Source of the DNA: an uncultured Clostridia bacterium
GTDB lineage: Bacteria > Bacillota_A > Clostridia > Oscillospirales > Acutalibacteraceae
NCBI GenBank assembly: GCA_944380625.1
Contig: CALWIE010000029.1
Coordinates: 1 to 14,434 of the forward strand
DNA length: 14,434 nucleotides
Direction: 5' to 3'
Positions within the stretch are counted from its first letter, which is position 1. Each line of letters begins with the position of its first letter. A program made the translations under genes and the position numbers. Below are positions 6,828-13,548 of this stretch, in pieces. A model generated the notes under the pieces. That model saw only the letters and a list, made by a program, of their open reading frames with translations. It was not told the origin of the DNA and searched no databases.

Positions 6828-7775
6828 TTAAAACAGGGAAGAGGGCAGGAGGACGTCCTCCCGGGGGACCTTTTCCCAGGAGAAGCCCTCCAGCAGCTCT
6901 TGGGGCCAGGCGGGCTGGGGGCCCTCCTGGAGGCCGGCCAGAAAGGCCAGGCGCCCCACCACCTCCCGGGGGGACAGGCCCCGGCGCAAAAGGCCCGAGA
7001 GGCTCATGTCCCCGTCCCGCTTGGAGAGGCGGCGGCCGTCGGGGGCCAGCAGCAGGGGGGTGTGGTAAAACTGGGGGGCGGGGTATCCCAGCAGCCGGTA
7101 CAAAAGGAGCTGCCGGGGGGTGGAGGAGAGAAGGTCCCGGCCCCGCACCACCTGGGTGACGCCCATCTCCCCGTCGTCGGCCACCACCGCCAGCTGGTAG
7201 GCGTAGACCCCGTCCGACCGGCGGAGGAGAAAGTCCCCGCACTCCCGGGGCAGGAACTGGCTTTGGGGCCCGTAGTGGCCGTCCACAAAGGAGACCGTTT
7301 CCGCTGGCACCTGCAAGCGCAGGGCAGGGGGCCGGGTTTGGGCCCGGCGGGCGGCCTCTTGGAGGGAAAGGCCCCGGCAGGTGCCGGCGTAGACCGGGTC
7401 CCCGTCCGAGGCGTGGGGGGCGCTGGCGGCGTGAACCTGGGCCCGGGAGCAGAAACAGGGGTAGACAAGCCCCAGGTCCTGGAGCTTATCCAGCTGCCGG
7501 CGGTAAAAATCGAAGCGCTGGCTTTGGGCGTAGGGGGCGTGGGGGCCGGGAAGGCCTCCGCCCTCGTCCCAGAAGAGGCCAAGGGCCTCCAGGTCCCGCT
7601 GGGCCTGGAGGGCAAACTCCGGGCTGGTGCGCTGGGTATCCAGATCCTCACAGCGGAAGAGGACCCTTCCCCCCTGGCTCCTGGCGGAAAGCCAGGCCAG
7701 CAGGGAGCAGAACAGGTTGCCCAGGTGGAGATAGCCGCTGGGGGTGGGGGCGAAGCGCCCCACTGGCTGTGCCAT
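6828..7775 (-). CDS. gluQ: Glutamyl-queuosine tRNA(Asp) synthetase
   Basis: This 315-residue paralogue of the glutamyl-tRNA synthetase catalytic core attaches glutamate to the queuosine base at position 34 of tRNA-Asp instead of charging a tRNA end. It has the class I signatures HLGN (17-20, the HIGH motif) and LSKRDGD (250-256, the KMSKS motif), with FRCEDLD at 40-46. The zinc ligands typical of GluQ are all present: Cys107 and Cys109 in YPCFCS, Tyr129 and Cys133 in YAGTCR. The anticodon-binding domain of true GltX is absent, and the length fits GluQ (about 290-320). The start has a GGGGGA site eight bases upstream. No terminator is obvious downstream, so some read-through into the RHH gene is possible. 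It implies the cell makes or salvages queuosine. Confidence 0.94.
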   Translation of the reverse strand: MAQPVGRFAPTPSGYLHLGNLFCSLLAWLSARSQGGRVLFRCEDLDTQRTSPEFALQAQRDLEALGLFWDEGGGLPGPHAPYAQSQRFDFYRRQLDKLQDLGLVYPCFCSRAQVHAASAPHASDGDPVYAGTCRGLSLQEAARRAQTRPPALRLQVPAETVSFVDGHYGPQSQFLPRECGDFLLRRSDGVYAYQLAVVADDGEMGVTQVVRGRDLLSSTPRQLLLYRLLGYPAPQFYHTPLLLAPDGRRLSKRDGDMSLSGLLRRGLSPREVVGRLAFLAGLQEGPQPAWPQELLEGFSWEKVPREDVLLPSSLF

Positions 7776-7808
7776 GAGAAGATTCCCCCTTTTCCGTAGT
7801 CTTTCTAG

Positions 7809-7837
7809 ATTATACGCCAGGGGGGGAGGGGTGTCAA
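7809..7837 (-). promoter_or_regulatory. Consensus promoter of gluQ
   Basis: Read leftward, a perfect -35 TTGACA (7832-7837) and a perfect -10 TATAAT (7809-7814) are separated by exactly 17 bases. Transcription should start near 7802, leaving a leader of about 27 bases before the gluQ ATG. Confidence 0.88.
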
Positions 7838-7861
7838 TGGCGGGGCTTTTGCAATTGGCGG

Positions 7862-7890
7862 TTGAACTTCCCGGGGATCTGCCGTATAAT
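7862..7890 (+). promoter_or_regulatory. Promoter of the DUF368 gene
   Basis: The -35 TTGAAC (7862-7867) and -10 TATAAT (7885-7890) are 17 bases apart, so transcription should begin near 7897. It points away from the gluQ promoter, with 24 bases between the two -35 elements. The leader (about 57 bases) contains the G+C-rich palindrome GCGGG-C-CCCGC. Confidence 0.85.
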
Positions 7891-7953
7891 AGACATCACG
7901 CGGCACGGTGCGGGCCCCGCCCGCTGCCCGACCAGTAGGAAAGGGGATTTTTC

Positions 7954-8796
7954 ATGAAGGAAAACAGAGGGGGCGCGCTGCGGTTTGGGCTGCGCGTCCT
8001 ACAGGGGATGCTCATCGGCGTGGGGGCCGTGCTGCCGGGGATTTCCGGCGGGGTGCTCTGCGTGGTGTTCGGCATCTATAAACCGGTGATGGAGCTGCTC
8101 TCCAGCCCTGTCAAGAAGTTTAAGACCCACGTGCCCCGGCTTCTGCCGGTGATCGTGGGGGGCGCCCTGGGATTTTTGGGGGTGGCCAAGGTTTTGGCCT
8201 TCTTCCTGGAGAAGTATCCGGACCAGTCGGTGTGCCTGTTCGTGGGGCTTATCGGCGGGATGCTTCCCTCACTCTTCCGGGAGGCCGGGGAGCAGGGCCG
8301 CACCCGGGGCAGCTGGGTCTCTATGGGGGTGGCTTTCTGCGTGGTGCTGGCGCTGCTGCTCTCTTTGAACGTGCTCTCCGTCACGATCCTGCCCAGCTTT
8401 GGGTGGTACCTGTTCTGCGGGTTCTGCATGGCCCTCTCCATCATCGCCCCGGGCATGAGCTTCTCCACCCTGCTGATGCCCTTGAACCTGTACACCCCCC
8501 TGGTGGACGGCATCGGCAGCCTGGATTTTGGGGTGCTGGTCCCGGCGGGGATGGGTGCGGTGGCCACCATCCTGTGCCTGGCCAAGGCCATCGACGCCCT
8601 GTTCACCCGGTTTTACAGCTTCGCCTTCCACGCCATCATCGGCATTGTGGTGGCGGCCACCCTGGTGATCGTCCCCTTTGGGAGCTTCGCCCAGGGGGCC
8701 GGCGCCGCCGCGGCCAACGTGGTCTGCCTGGTGGTGGGGGTCATCGCCGCCCTGGCCTTGGATAAGTTCAACCAGAGCGTCCCCAAGGAGGACTGA
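7954..8796 (+). CDS. DUF368 integral membrane protein (PopT-type undecaprenyl phosphate transporter)
   Basis: This 280-residue, very hydrophobic protein has about eight predicted membrane segments. It opens with the DUF368 hallmark GMLIGVGAVLPGISGGVLCVVFGIY (split here by function: PGISGG at 28-33), and a second matching half carries PGMSFSTLL (166-174), the inverted-repeat arrangement known for the family. Members, named PopT, were shown to help return the lipid carrier undecaprenyl phosphate across the cytoplasmic membrane for peptidoglycan and teichoic acid synthesis. The family call is firm; the exact substrate here is carried over from the family. It is transcribed alone, from its own promoter to its own terminator. 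AAAGGGG lies about seven bases before the ATG. Confidence 0.93.
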   Translation: MKENRGGALRFGLRVLQGMLIGVGAVLPGISGGVLCVVFGIYKPVMELLSSPVKKFKTHVPRLLPVIVGGALGFLGVAKVLAFFLEKYPDQSVCLFVGLIGGMLPSLFREAGEQGRTRGSWVSMGVAFCVVLALLLSLNVLSVTILPSFGWYLFCGFCMALSIIAPGMSFSTLLMPLNLYTPLVDGIGSLDFGVLVPAGMGAVATILCLAKAIDALFTRFYSFAFHAIIGIVVAATLVIVPFGSFAQGAGAAAANVVCLVVGVIAALALDKFNQSVPKED

Positions 8797-8823
8797 AACC
8801 CGCGCCCCCAGGCGGCGCGCAAG

Positions 8824-8861
8824 AGAAAGAAAGGACGCCCAGAAGGGCGTCCTTTCTTTCT
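8824..8861. terminator. Long bidirectional terminator between the DUF368 gene and the HAD gene
   Basis: The arm 8825-8840 (GAAAGAAAGGACGCCC) pairs without mismatch with 8845-8860 (GGGCGTCCTTTCTTTC) around the loop AGAA, and an A-T pair extends it by one. The purine-rich left arm and T-rich right arm let it end transcripts from both convergent genes. Confidence 0.9.
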
Positions 8862-8893
8862 TGTATTCCAGAGGTGCTTTCAGGGCCCGGCAG

Positions 8894-9571
8894 TCAGGCC
8901 CCGAGGGCGGTTTTCCGCAGCTCCTGCGCGGTGCGGACCAGGAACTCCGCGCCGTTTTCCCGCAGCTCCTCCTCCCCGCGAAATCCCCACAGCACGCCGC
9001 AGGGGTGCATGCCGGCGTTTCTGCCGGTCTGCATGTCCACGCCGCTGTCCCCCACATAGAGGACGCGCCCCGGGGCCACGCCGAAACCCTCGGCCATGGC
9101 CAGCACGGCGGCGGGGTCCGGCTTGGTGGGGAACTCCGGCCGCTGGCCGTGGGCTTGGTCCACCAGCCCCCCAAACATGGTGCGGACGATTTCCCTGGCC
9201 ATGTTGTCCGGTTTGTTGGAGAGGACCCCCACCTGCAGCCCCGCCCCCTTGAGCTTCCTCAGGGTTTCCGGTACCCCGGGGTAGGGGGCCACCAGCTTCA
9301 TGGGCTCCCCCTCGTAGCGGCGGTCGTAGGCCCGGCGGAATTCCCGGCGCCTCTCCGGGGGCAGCTGGGCCCCCACGGTTTGGAGCATCCGCTCCATGAG
9401 CACGTCCGCCCCGTTGCCCACCAGCTGCTTGTAGCGCTCGGTGGGGATGGGGGGCAGGCCGAACTCCTCTAAGGTGGCGTTGCCGAAGTGGGCGATGGAG
9501 GCCAGGGTGTTGGCCAAGGTGCCGTCTAAATCGAAAATGCAGGCGTCATAGGGCCTGGGCGTCATGTGCAT
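8894..9571 (-). CDS. HAD-superfamily hydrolase, phosphoglycolate phosphatase/PpaX-like
   Basis: This 225-residue, soluble haloacid-dehalogenase-type phosphatase has all four motifs: FDLDGTL with nucleophile Asp14 and acid/base Asp16, LSNKPD with Ser118, TKPDP with Lys150, and GDSGVD with Asp175 and Asp179. A helical cap domain lies between motifs I and II (about 20-95), as in Gph, PpaX and beta-phosphoglucomutase relatives. Phosphoglycolate, pyrophosphate or a sugar phosphate are candidate substrates and cannot be separated by sequence alone. AGGAGGG lies six bases before the ATG at 9571; a second ATG at 9565 is too far from it. It is transcribed divergently from malic enzyme and ends at the shared terminator. 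Confidence 0.9.
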   Translation of the reverse strand: MHMTPRPYDACIFDLDGTLANTLASIAHFGNATLEEFGLPPIPTERYKQLVGNGADVLMERMLQTVGAQLPPERRREFRRAYDRRYEGEPMKLVAPYPGVPETLRKLKGAGLQVGVLSNKPDNMAREIVRTMFGGLVDQAHGQRPEFPTKPDPAAVLAMAEGFGVAPGRVLYVGDSGVDMQTGRNAGMHPCGVLWGFRGEEELRENGAEFLVRTAQELRKTALGA

Positions 9572-9594
9572 GGGGATCCCTCCTGTCTTCCCCT

Positions 9595-9624
9595 ATTATA
9601 CGGGGGATGGGGTGAAAAAATCAA
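9595..9624 (-). promoter_or_regulatory. Promoter of the HAD phosphatase gene
   Basis: Read leftward, -35 TTGATT (9619-9624) and -10 TATAAT (9595-9600) are 18 bases apart, giving a start near 9588 and a short leader containing the AGGAGGG site. Confidence 0.75.
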
Positions 9625-9633
9625 GGGCCTGGC

Positions 9634-9662
9634 TTGCATGGCGCTGCCCGGCGTGCTATAAT
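9634..9662 (+). promoter_or_regulatory. Extended -10 promoter of the malic enzyme gene
   Basis: TGC-TATAAT (9654-9662) is an extended -10 element with a perfect hexamer. The -35 candidate TTGCAT (9634-9639) is 17 bases upstream and weak, as often seen with extended -10 promoters. It is back to back with the HAD promoter. Confidence 0.75.
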
Positions 9663-9709
9663 CACCTTGGAGTGAATGAAACCATAAAGTGGGACGGAGG
9701 AATGCGCTT

Positions 9710-10882
9710 ATGGATTACGCCCAGGAAGCTTTGAAAAAACACCGGGAGTGGAAGGGAAAGATCCGTGTCTCCACCCCCTGCGCCCTGGAGAACCGGGACG
9801 ACCTGTCCGTGGCCTACACCCCCGGGGTGGCGGCCCCCTGCTTGGAGATAGAAAAGGACGTGGAAAAGTCCTATGAATACACCCGCCGGGGAAACCTGGT
9901 GGCGGTGGTCACCGACGGCACCGCCGTGCTGGGCCTGGGGGACATTGGCCCTGAAGCCGGTATGCCGGTGATGGAGGGCAAGTGCGCCCTGTTTTCCGCC
10001 TTCGCGGGCATCGACGCTTTCCCCCTCTGCGTGCGCTCGAAGGACGTGGACGAGATCGTTCGCACGGTGGAGCTCATCGCCGGCTCTTTCGGGGGGATCA
10101 ACCTGGAGGATATCGCCGCCCCCCGCTGCTTTGAGGTGGAGGAAAAGCTCAAGCAGCGCCTGGACATCCCCGTGTTCCACGACGACCAGCACGGCACTGC
10201 GGTGATCACTGTTTCCGCCATGCTCAACGCCCTGAAGGTGGTGGGCAAAAAGATCGAGGAGGTCTCCGCCGTGGTCAACGGGGCGGGGGCCGCCGGCACC
10301 GCCTGCACCCGGCTCTTGATGGCGCTGGGCCTGAAGAACGTGGTGGTCTGCGACAAGGCGGGCGCCCTGGTCCCCGGCCTTGCGGGGATGACGCCCGCCC
10401 AGGCGAAGCTCGCGGAGGAGACCAACCCCCAGCGCAAGTCCGGCTCCCTGGCGGAGGTGATCCGGGGCGCGGATGTATTTATGGGCTTTTCTGCCCCGGG
10501 CGTCCTTTCTGGGGACATGGTGAAGACCATGGCCAAGGACCCGGTGATCTTCGCCTGCGCCAACCCCACCCCGGAAATCTTCCCCGAAGAGGCCAAGGCC
10601 GCGGGGGCACGGGTGGTGGGCACCGGCCGGTCCGACTATCCCAACCAGATCAACAACGTGCTGGCCTTCCCCGGCATTTTCCGGGGGGCCTTGGACGTGC
10701 GGGCCAAGGAAATCAACGACCAGATGAAGGTGGCCTCCGCCAAGGCCCTGGCCGCCCTGATCCCCGAAGAGGAGCTCTCGGAGGAGAACATCATCCCCTC
10801 CGCCTTTGACAAGCGGGTGGTGCCCGCCGTGGCCGCCGCCGTGGCCCAGGCCGCCCGGGATACGGGCGTGGCCCGGGCGTAA
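9710..10882 (+). CDS. Malic enzyme (malate dehydrogenase, oxaloacetate-decarboxylating), short bacterial form
   Basis: This 390-residue enzyme converts malate to pyruvate and CO2 with reduction of NAD(P)+. Visible catalytic and metal residues of the short bacterial class are Tyr37 in YTPGVA, Lys91 in MEGKC, Glu133-Asp134 in NLEDIAAP and Asp158-Asp159 in HDDQHGTA. The cofactor fold carries NGAGAAG (190-196), and ACANPTPEIFPEEA and the PNQINN segment close the active site. There is no phosphotransacetylase-like extension as in E. coli MaeB. A GTG at 9689 in the same frame is possible, but GGAGG (9696-9700) is placed correctly only for the ATG at 9710. Cofactor preference is not clear from the sequence. 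An ECF S component follows 53 bases later, with no strong terminator between. Confidence 0.95.
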   Translation: MDYAQEALKKHREWKGKIRVSTPCALENRDDLSVAYTPGVAAPCLEIEKDVEKSYEYTRRGNLVAVVTDGTAVLGLGDIGPEAGMPVMEGKCALFSAFAGIDAFPLCVRSKDVDEIVRTVELIAGSFGGINLEDIAAPRCFEVEEKLKQRLDIPVFHDDQHGTAVITVSAMLNALKVVGKKIEEVSAVVNGAGAAGTACTRLLMALGLKNVVVCDKAGALVPGLAGMTPAQAKLAEETNPQRKSGSLAEVIRGADVFMGFSAPGVLSGDMVKTMAKDPVIFACANPTPEIFPEEAKAAGARVVGTGRSDYPNQINNVLAFPGIFRGALDVRAKEINDQMKVASAKALAALIPEEELSEENIIPSAFDKRVVPAVAAAVAQAARDTGVARA

Positions 10883-10935
10883 GCCTTGGAAGGGAATTTG
10901 CGTCCCGTGTAATTTTTAGAAGGAAGATGAGTGAA

Positions 10936-11502
10936 ATGGCAAAAGAGAGTAAAACCGTGTACCGGGTGACCTTGACGGCGGTGTTCGCCGCCCTGGTGTT
11001 TGTGGCCAGTGTGATCAGCGTCCCCGTCCCGGCAGCCTTTGGTATGACCCGCATCCACTTGGGCAATATTTTCTGCCTGCTTTCCGGCTTCATCCTGGGG
11101 CCGGTGGGCGGCGGCCTGGCCGCAGGCATCGGCTCCGGCCTGTACGATGTGATTATCTACGGGGACATCCTTTCGGCCCCCTTCACCCTGGTATTCAAGG
11201 GGATGATGGCGGTGGTCTGCGGGATGATCGCCTACCTGGGCGGAAACCGGGGGGAGAACCACAAGCTGAACGTGGCTGCGGGCGTTTCCGGCAGCGTGAC
11301 CTATATCATCCTGTACCTGGGCAAGAGCTTCGTGGAGGGGATGCTCATCGGCAGCGCCATGGGCACCGTGCTCACGGCCCTGGCCACCAAGGCCGTCACC
11401 TCCGGCATCAACGCGGTGATCGCGGTGGCGGTTTCCGTGCCCCTGTGCGCCGTGGTGCGCATGGCCCTCAAGCGCAGCCACCTGCTGGAAAAGCTGGGCT
11501 GA
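10936..11502 (+). CDS. ECF transporter S component, substrate unknown
   Basis: This 188-residue membrane protein has about six hydrophobic segments, of the type that captures a vitamin or similar compound for an energy-coupling factor (ECF) transporter. The segment IHLGNIFCLLSGFILGPVGG (about 40-59) followed by GIGSGLYD is the usual S-component signature, and the positively charged tail RMALKRSHLLEKLG is also typical. No T component or ATPase gene is nearby, so it would share the genome's common ECF module. No riboswitch fits in the short upstream gap, so the ligand cannot be guessed. An upstream in-frame ATG at 10927 is only two bases from the AAGGA site, so 10936 is preferred, though its spacing (11 bases) is slightly long. 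Confidence 0.85.
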   Translation: MAKESKTVYRVTLTAVFAALVFVASVISVPVPAAFGMTRIHLGNIFCLLSGFILGPVGGGLAAGIGSGLYDVIIYGDILSAPFTLVFKGMMAVVCGMIAYLGGNRGENHKLNVAAGVSGSVTYIILYLGKSFVEGMLIGSAMGTVLTALATKAVTSGINAVIAVAVSVPLCAVVRMALKRSHLLEKLG

Positions 11503-11563
11503 CCTGTTTTGAAAAATCAGAAAAGAGTCTAAAAGCCGTCACATCCTTTTCACAAAACCGGGC

Positions 11564-11569
11564 GATAAT
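11564..11569 (+). promoter_or_regulatory. Possible -10 element upstream of htrA
   Basis: GATAAT in an A+T-richer patch is the best -10 candidate between the ECF gene and htrA. No good -35 is present at 16-18 bases upstream; GTCACA (11538-11543) is 20 bases away. The gap (11503-11643) otherwise shows only the hairpin listed next. Weakly supported. Confidence 0.3.
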
Positions 11570-11585
11570 AAAGGCACAACAAGAG

Positions 11586-11604
11586 CGAGGGGCCGGGCCC
11601 CTCG
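11586..11604 (+). promoter_or_regulatory. G+C-rich hairpin in the htrA leader
   Basis: CGAGGGGC (11586-11593) pairs perfectly with GCCCCTCG (11597-11604) around the loop CGG, 23 bases ahead of the htrA ribosome site. There is no T-run, so it is not a terminator. If transcription starts near 11576 it would sit close to the 5' end and could protect the mRNA. Confidence 0.4.
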
Positions 11605-11643
11605 ATGAGCAAAAGCTTGGCTTTGGAAAGGAGCAGACGGTTT

Positions 11644-13263
11644 ATGTACGATCCCTTTGATCAGAACAAGAATCCCGAAAACGATACGAACCATTTGAAC
11701 CATACCACCGATACGGACCCCAGCCCGGCTGACGCCCCCAAGGAGGAGGCGTCCGCCCCTGTGGAGGGGGCTTCCAGCGAGTACCACTACACTGGAGACA
11801 CCCTCCACACCCGGGCAGGGACAGAGGAGAGCAAGGCCCAGGAGGCTGCGGCCCCTTCCTATACGGCGCCCCAGTACGGGAGCCAGCAGGGGAACGGCCA
11901 GCAGGGCGGGTACTACCCCGGCCAGCAGGCCTCTTATCCCCAGGCTTGGCAGCAGTATGGGACCGCCTCCCAGGGCCAGCAGCAGGCCCCCGGGGCCTAC
12001 ACCTGGAACGGGGCTCCCCAGCAGGGGGCACCCTATTACACCCCGGTGCAGCCCAAACCCAAAAAGCCCCGGGACGGCAAAAAGGCCAAACGCATCGGCC
12101 TGCGGGTGGCGGCGGCGGTGCTGTGCTGCCTGCTGGTCTCCGTCACGTCGGTGGGGGCCTTTGCCCTGATGATCCAGACGGGGCTGGTGAATATTGAGAG
12201 CACCGGCACCAGCGAGACGGCGGCCTTTACCCTGTATAAGCAGGCGGAAAGCGACCAGAGCGCCAACAACGTGGTAAACAGCGAGAGCTTGACCCGCCAG
12301 CAGGCGGCCCAAAAGGTCATCCCCTCGGTGGTGTGTATCCAAAACTACCAGACTACCAACCAGGGGTATTACTTTTTCGGCGGCGGCAGCGGGGATGAAT
12401 CCTCCCTGGCCGGGGAGGGCTCCGGCATCATCATCTCCGAGGACGGCTATATCGTGACCAACCAGCATGTGGTGGCCAACGCCACCAAGCTGGGGGTCAT
12501 CACCTCGGACGGCTCCTCCTACGAGGCCACCCTGGTGGGGGAGGACACCCAGACCGACCTGGCCGTGGTGAAGATTGAGGCTGAGGGCCTGACCGCCGCG
12601 GAGTTCGCCGACTCGGGCGACCTGCAGGTGGGCGACGAGGTGATGGCCGTGGGCAACCCCGGAGGCTTGCAGCTGAGCTCCAGCGTGACCTTTGGCTATG
12701 TCTCCGCCCTGGACCGGCCCGTCACCAGCGATGAGACCGGCTACACCATCAACTGCATCCAGACGGATGCCGCCATCAACCCCGGCAACTCCGGCGGCGC
12801 CCTGGTGGACATGAACGGGCGCGTGGTGGGCATCAACTCCTCCAAGATTGTGGATACCGAGTACGAGGGCCTGGGGTTCGCCATCCCCTCGGATACGGTG
12901 CAGCCCATTGTCACCGACCTGATGGAGCACGGCTACGTGAAGGACCGTCCCATGCTGGGCATTACAGGCTGGTTTATGAACGCCTTTAACGCGGCCATGA
13001 ACGGTGTGCCCTCCGGCTGGGTGGTGGAAGAGGTGGTCACAGAGAACGCCACCCGTTCCGGGCTCCAGGCCCAGGACGTCATCACCGCTATCGACGACAC
13101 CCAGATCGTCTCGGAGACCACCATCGCCAACTATATCGCCAACAAGAAACCTGGGGACACGGTGAAACTGACGGTCTACCGGTACTCCACCGGCAAGAAC
13201 GTGGAGATCGAACTGGTTCTCTCTGAGAACACCGGCAGCACCGTGGCAGCCCAGCCCAACTGA
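11644..13263 (+). CDS. htrA: HtrA/DegP-like membrane-anchored serine protease with PDZ domain (S1C family)
   Basis: This 539-residue trypsin-fold protease degrades or refolds damaged proteins outside the membrane. Residues 1-150 form a cytoplasmic tail: acidic at first (to about 68), then rich in Gln, Gly, Tyr and Pro (about 73-135), ending in a basic cluster (KPKKPRDGKKAKR). One membrane span follows (about 152-177). The protease domain carries the full triad: His275 in VTNQHVV, Asp305 in QTDLAVV and Ser383 in NPGNSGGAL. A PDZ domain (about 433-525) begins after PMLGI and includes SGLQAQDVITAIDD. The ATG at 11644 has AAAGGAG ten bases upstream; an in-frame ATG at 11605 has none. A very low-complexity tail before the span is common in clostridial HtrA proteins. 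A strong hairpin follows the stop. Confidence 0.95.
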   Translation: MYDPFDQNKNPENDTNHLNHTTDTDPSPADAPKEEASAPVEGASSEYHYTGDTLHTRAGTEESKAQEAAAPSYTAPQYGSQQGNGQQGGYYPGQQASYPQAWQQYGTASQGQQQAPGAYTWNGAPQQGAPYYTPVQPKPKKPRDGKKAKRIGLRVAAAVLCCLLVSVTSVGAFALMIQTGLVNIESTGTSETAAFTLYKQAESDQSANNVVNSESLTRQQAAQKVIPSVVCIQNYQTTNQGYYFFGGGSGDESSLAGEGSGIIISEDGYIVTNQHVVANATKLGVITSDGSSYEATLVGEDTQTDLAVVKIEAEGLTAAEFADSGDLQVGDEVMAVGNPGGLQLSSSVTFGYVSALDRPVTSDETGYTINCIQTDAAINPGNSGGALVDMNGRVVGINSSKIVDTEYEGLGFAIPSDTVQPIVTDLMEHGYVKDRPMLGITGWFMNAFNAAMNGVPSGWVVEEVVTENATRSGLQAQDVITAIDDTQIVSETTIANYIANKKPGDTVKLTVYRYSTGKNVEIELVLSENTGSTVAAQPN

Positions 13264-13304
13264 TTGCGCGTACAAGTTTCTTTTTCATAAATCTCCTTTT
13301 TCAA

Positions 13305-13340
13305 GCAAGGGGGGCGGGACGCAAGTCCCGCCCTTCTTGC
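13305..13340 (+). terminator. Terminator of htrA
   Basis: GGGCGGGAC (13312-13320) pairs perfectly with GTCCCGCCC (13325-13333) around the tetraloop GCAA and is followed by TTCTT. The pairing can extend to 16 base pairs (13305-13340), including two G-T pairs. The T-rich stretch is short but the stem is very stable. Confidence 0.8.
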
Positions 13341-13441
13341 GTGGGGGAGAGGGCATTTTGGAGGGGGCCAATCTTTTTGCCAAGATTTCTTTGCGAAATG
13401 GGAAACAATTTAGTTGCATCTACAATTATTAACCGGCCTAC

Positions 13442-13470
13442 TTGACAGGATACAGGGGAAAGCGTATGCT
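13442..13470 (+). promoter_or_regulatory. Promoter of the atp operon
   Basis: A perfect -35 TTGACA (13442-13447) and -10 TATGCT (13465-13470) are exactly 17 bases apart, predicting a start near 13477. The stretch from the htrA terminator to here (13341-13441) is A+T-richer than the surroundings and shows no gene. Confidence 0.7.
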
Positions 13471-13483
13471 GTGCTGGAAGATG

Positions 13484-13510
13484 AAAATTCGGCCGGAATG
13501 CCGGATTTTT
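13484..13510 (+). terminator. Attenuator-like hairpin in the atp operon leader
   Basis: AAAATTCGGC (13484-13493) can pair with GCCGGATTTT (13500-13509), with one G-T pair, around the loop CGGAAT. It is followed by T, then CCTATTTTTG. This has the form of an intrinsic terminator but lies downstream of the predicted atp start site and upstream of atpB, so it would act as a leader attenuator. A 23-codon open frame (ATG 13481, stop 13550-13552) runs through it. Activity is inferred. Confidence 0.5.
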
Positions 13511-13548
13511 CCTATTTTTGCAGGGCATTTGCCCATGGGAAGGGGCGT

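Noticed and set aside
7862..7953. A riboswitch or structured RNA in the DUF368 leader
   Set aside because: The leader is only about 57 bases with one short palindrome, too small for a known riboswitch class, and shows no conserved core I recognise.
11820..12060. A tandem DNA repeat in the htrA tail region
   Set aside because: CAGCAG-containing stretches reflect Gln-rich coding rather than a regular repeat unit; spacing and sequence between them vary.
11539..13275. A 578-codon minus-strand frame opposite htrA
   Set aside because: htrA has a complete catalytic triad and PDZ domain on the plus strand; the opposite frame is compositionally biased and lacks a start signal.
13414..13548. Extended N-terminus of subunit a from TTG 13414 or ATG 13498
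   Set aside because: The frame runs through the TTGACA promoter and the attenuator-like hairpin and has no ribosome site; subunit a homologues begin close to the FTIPI strand.
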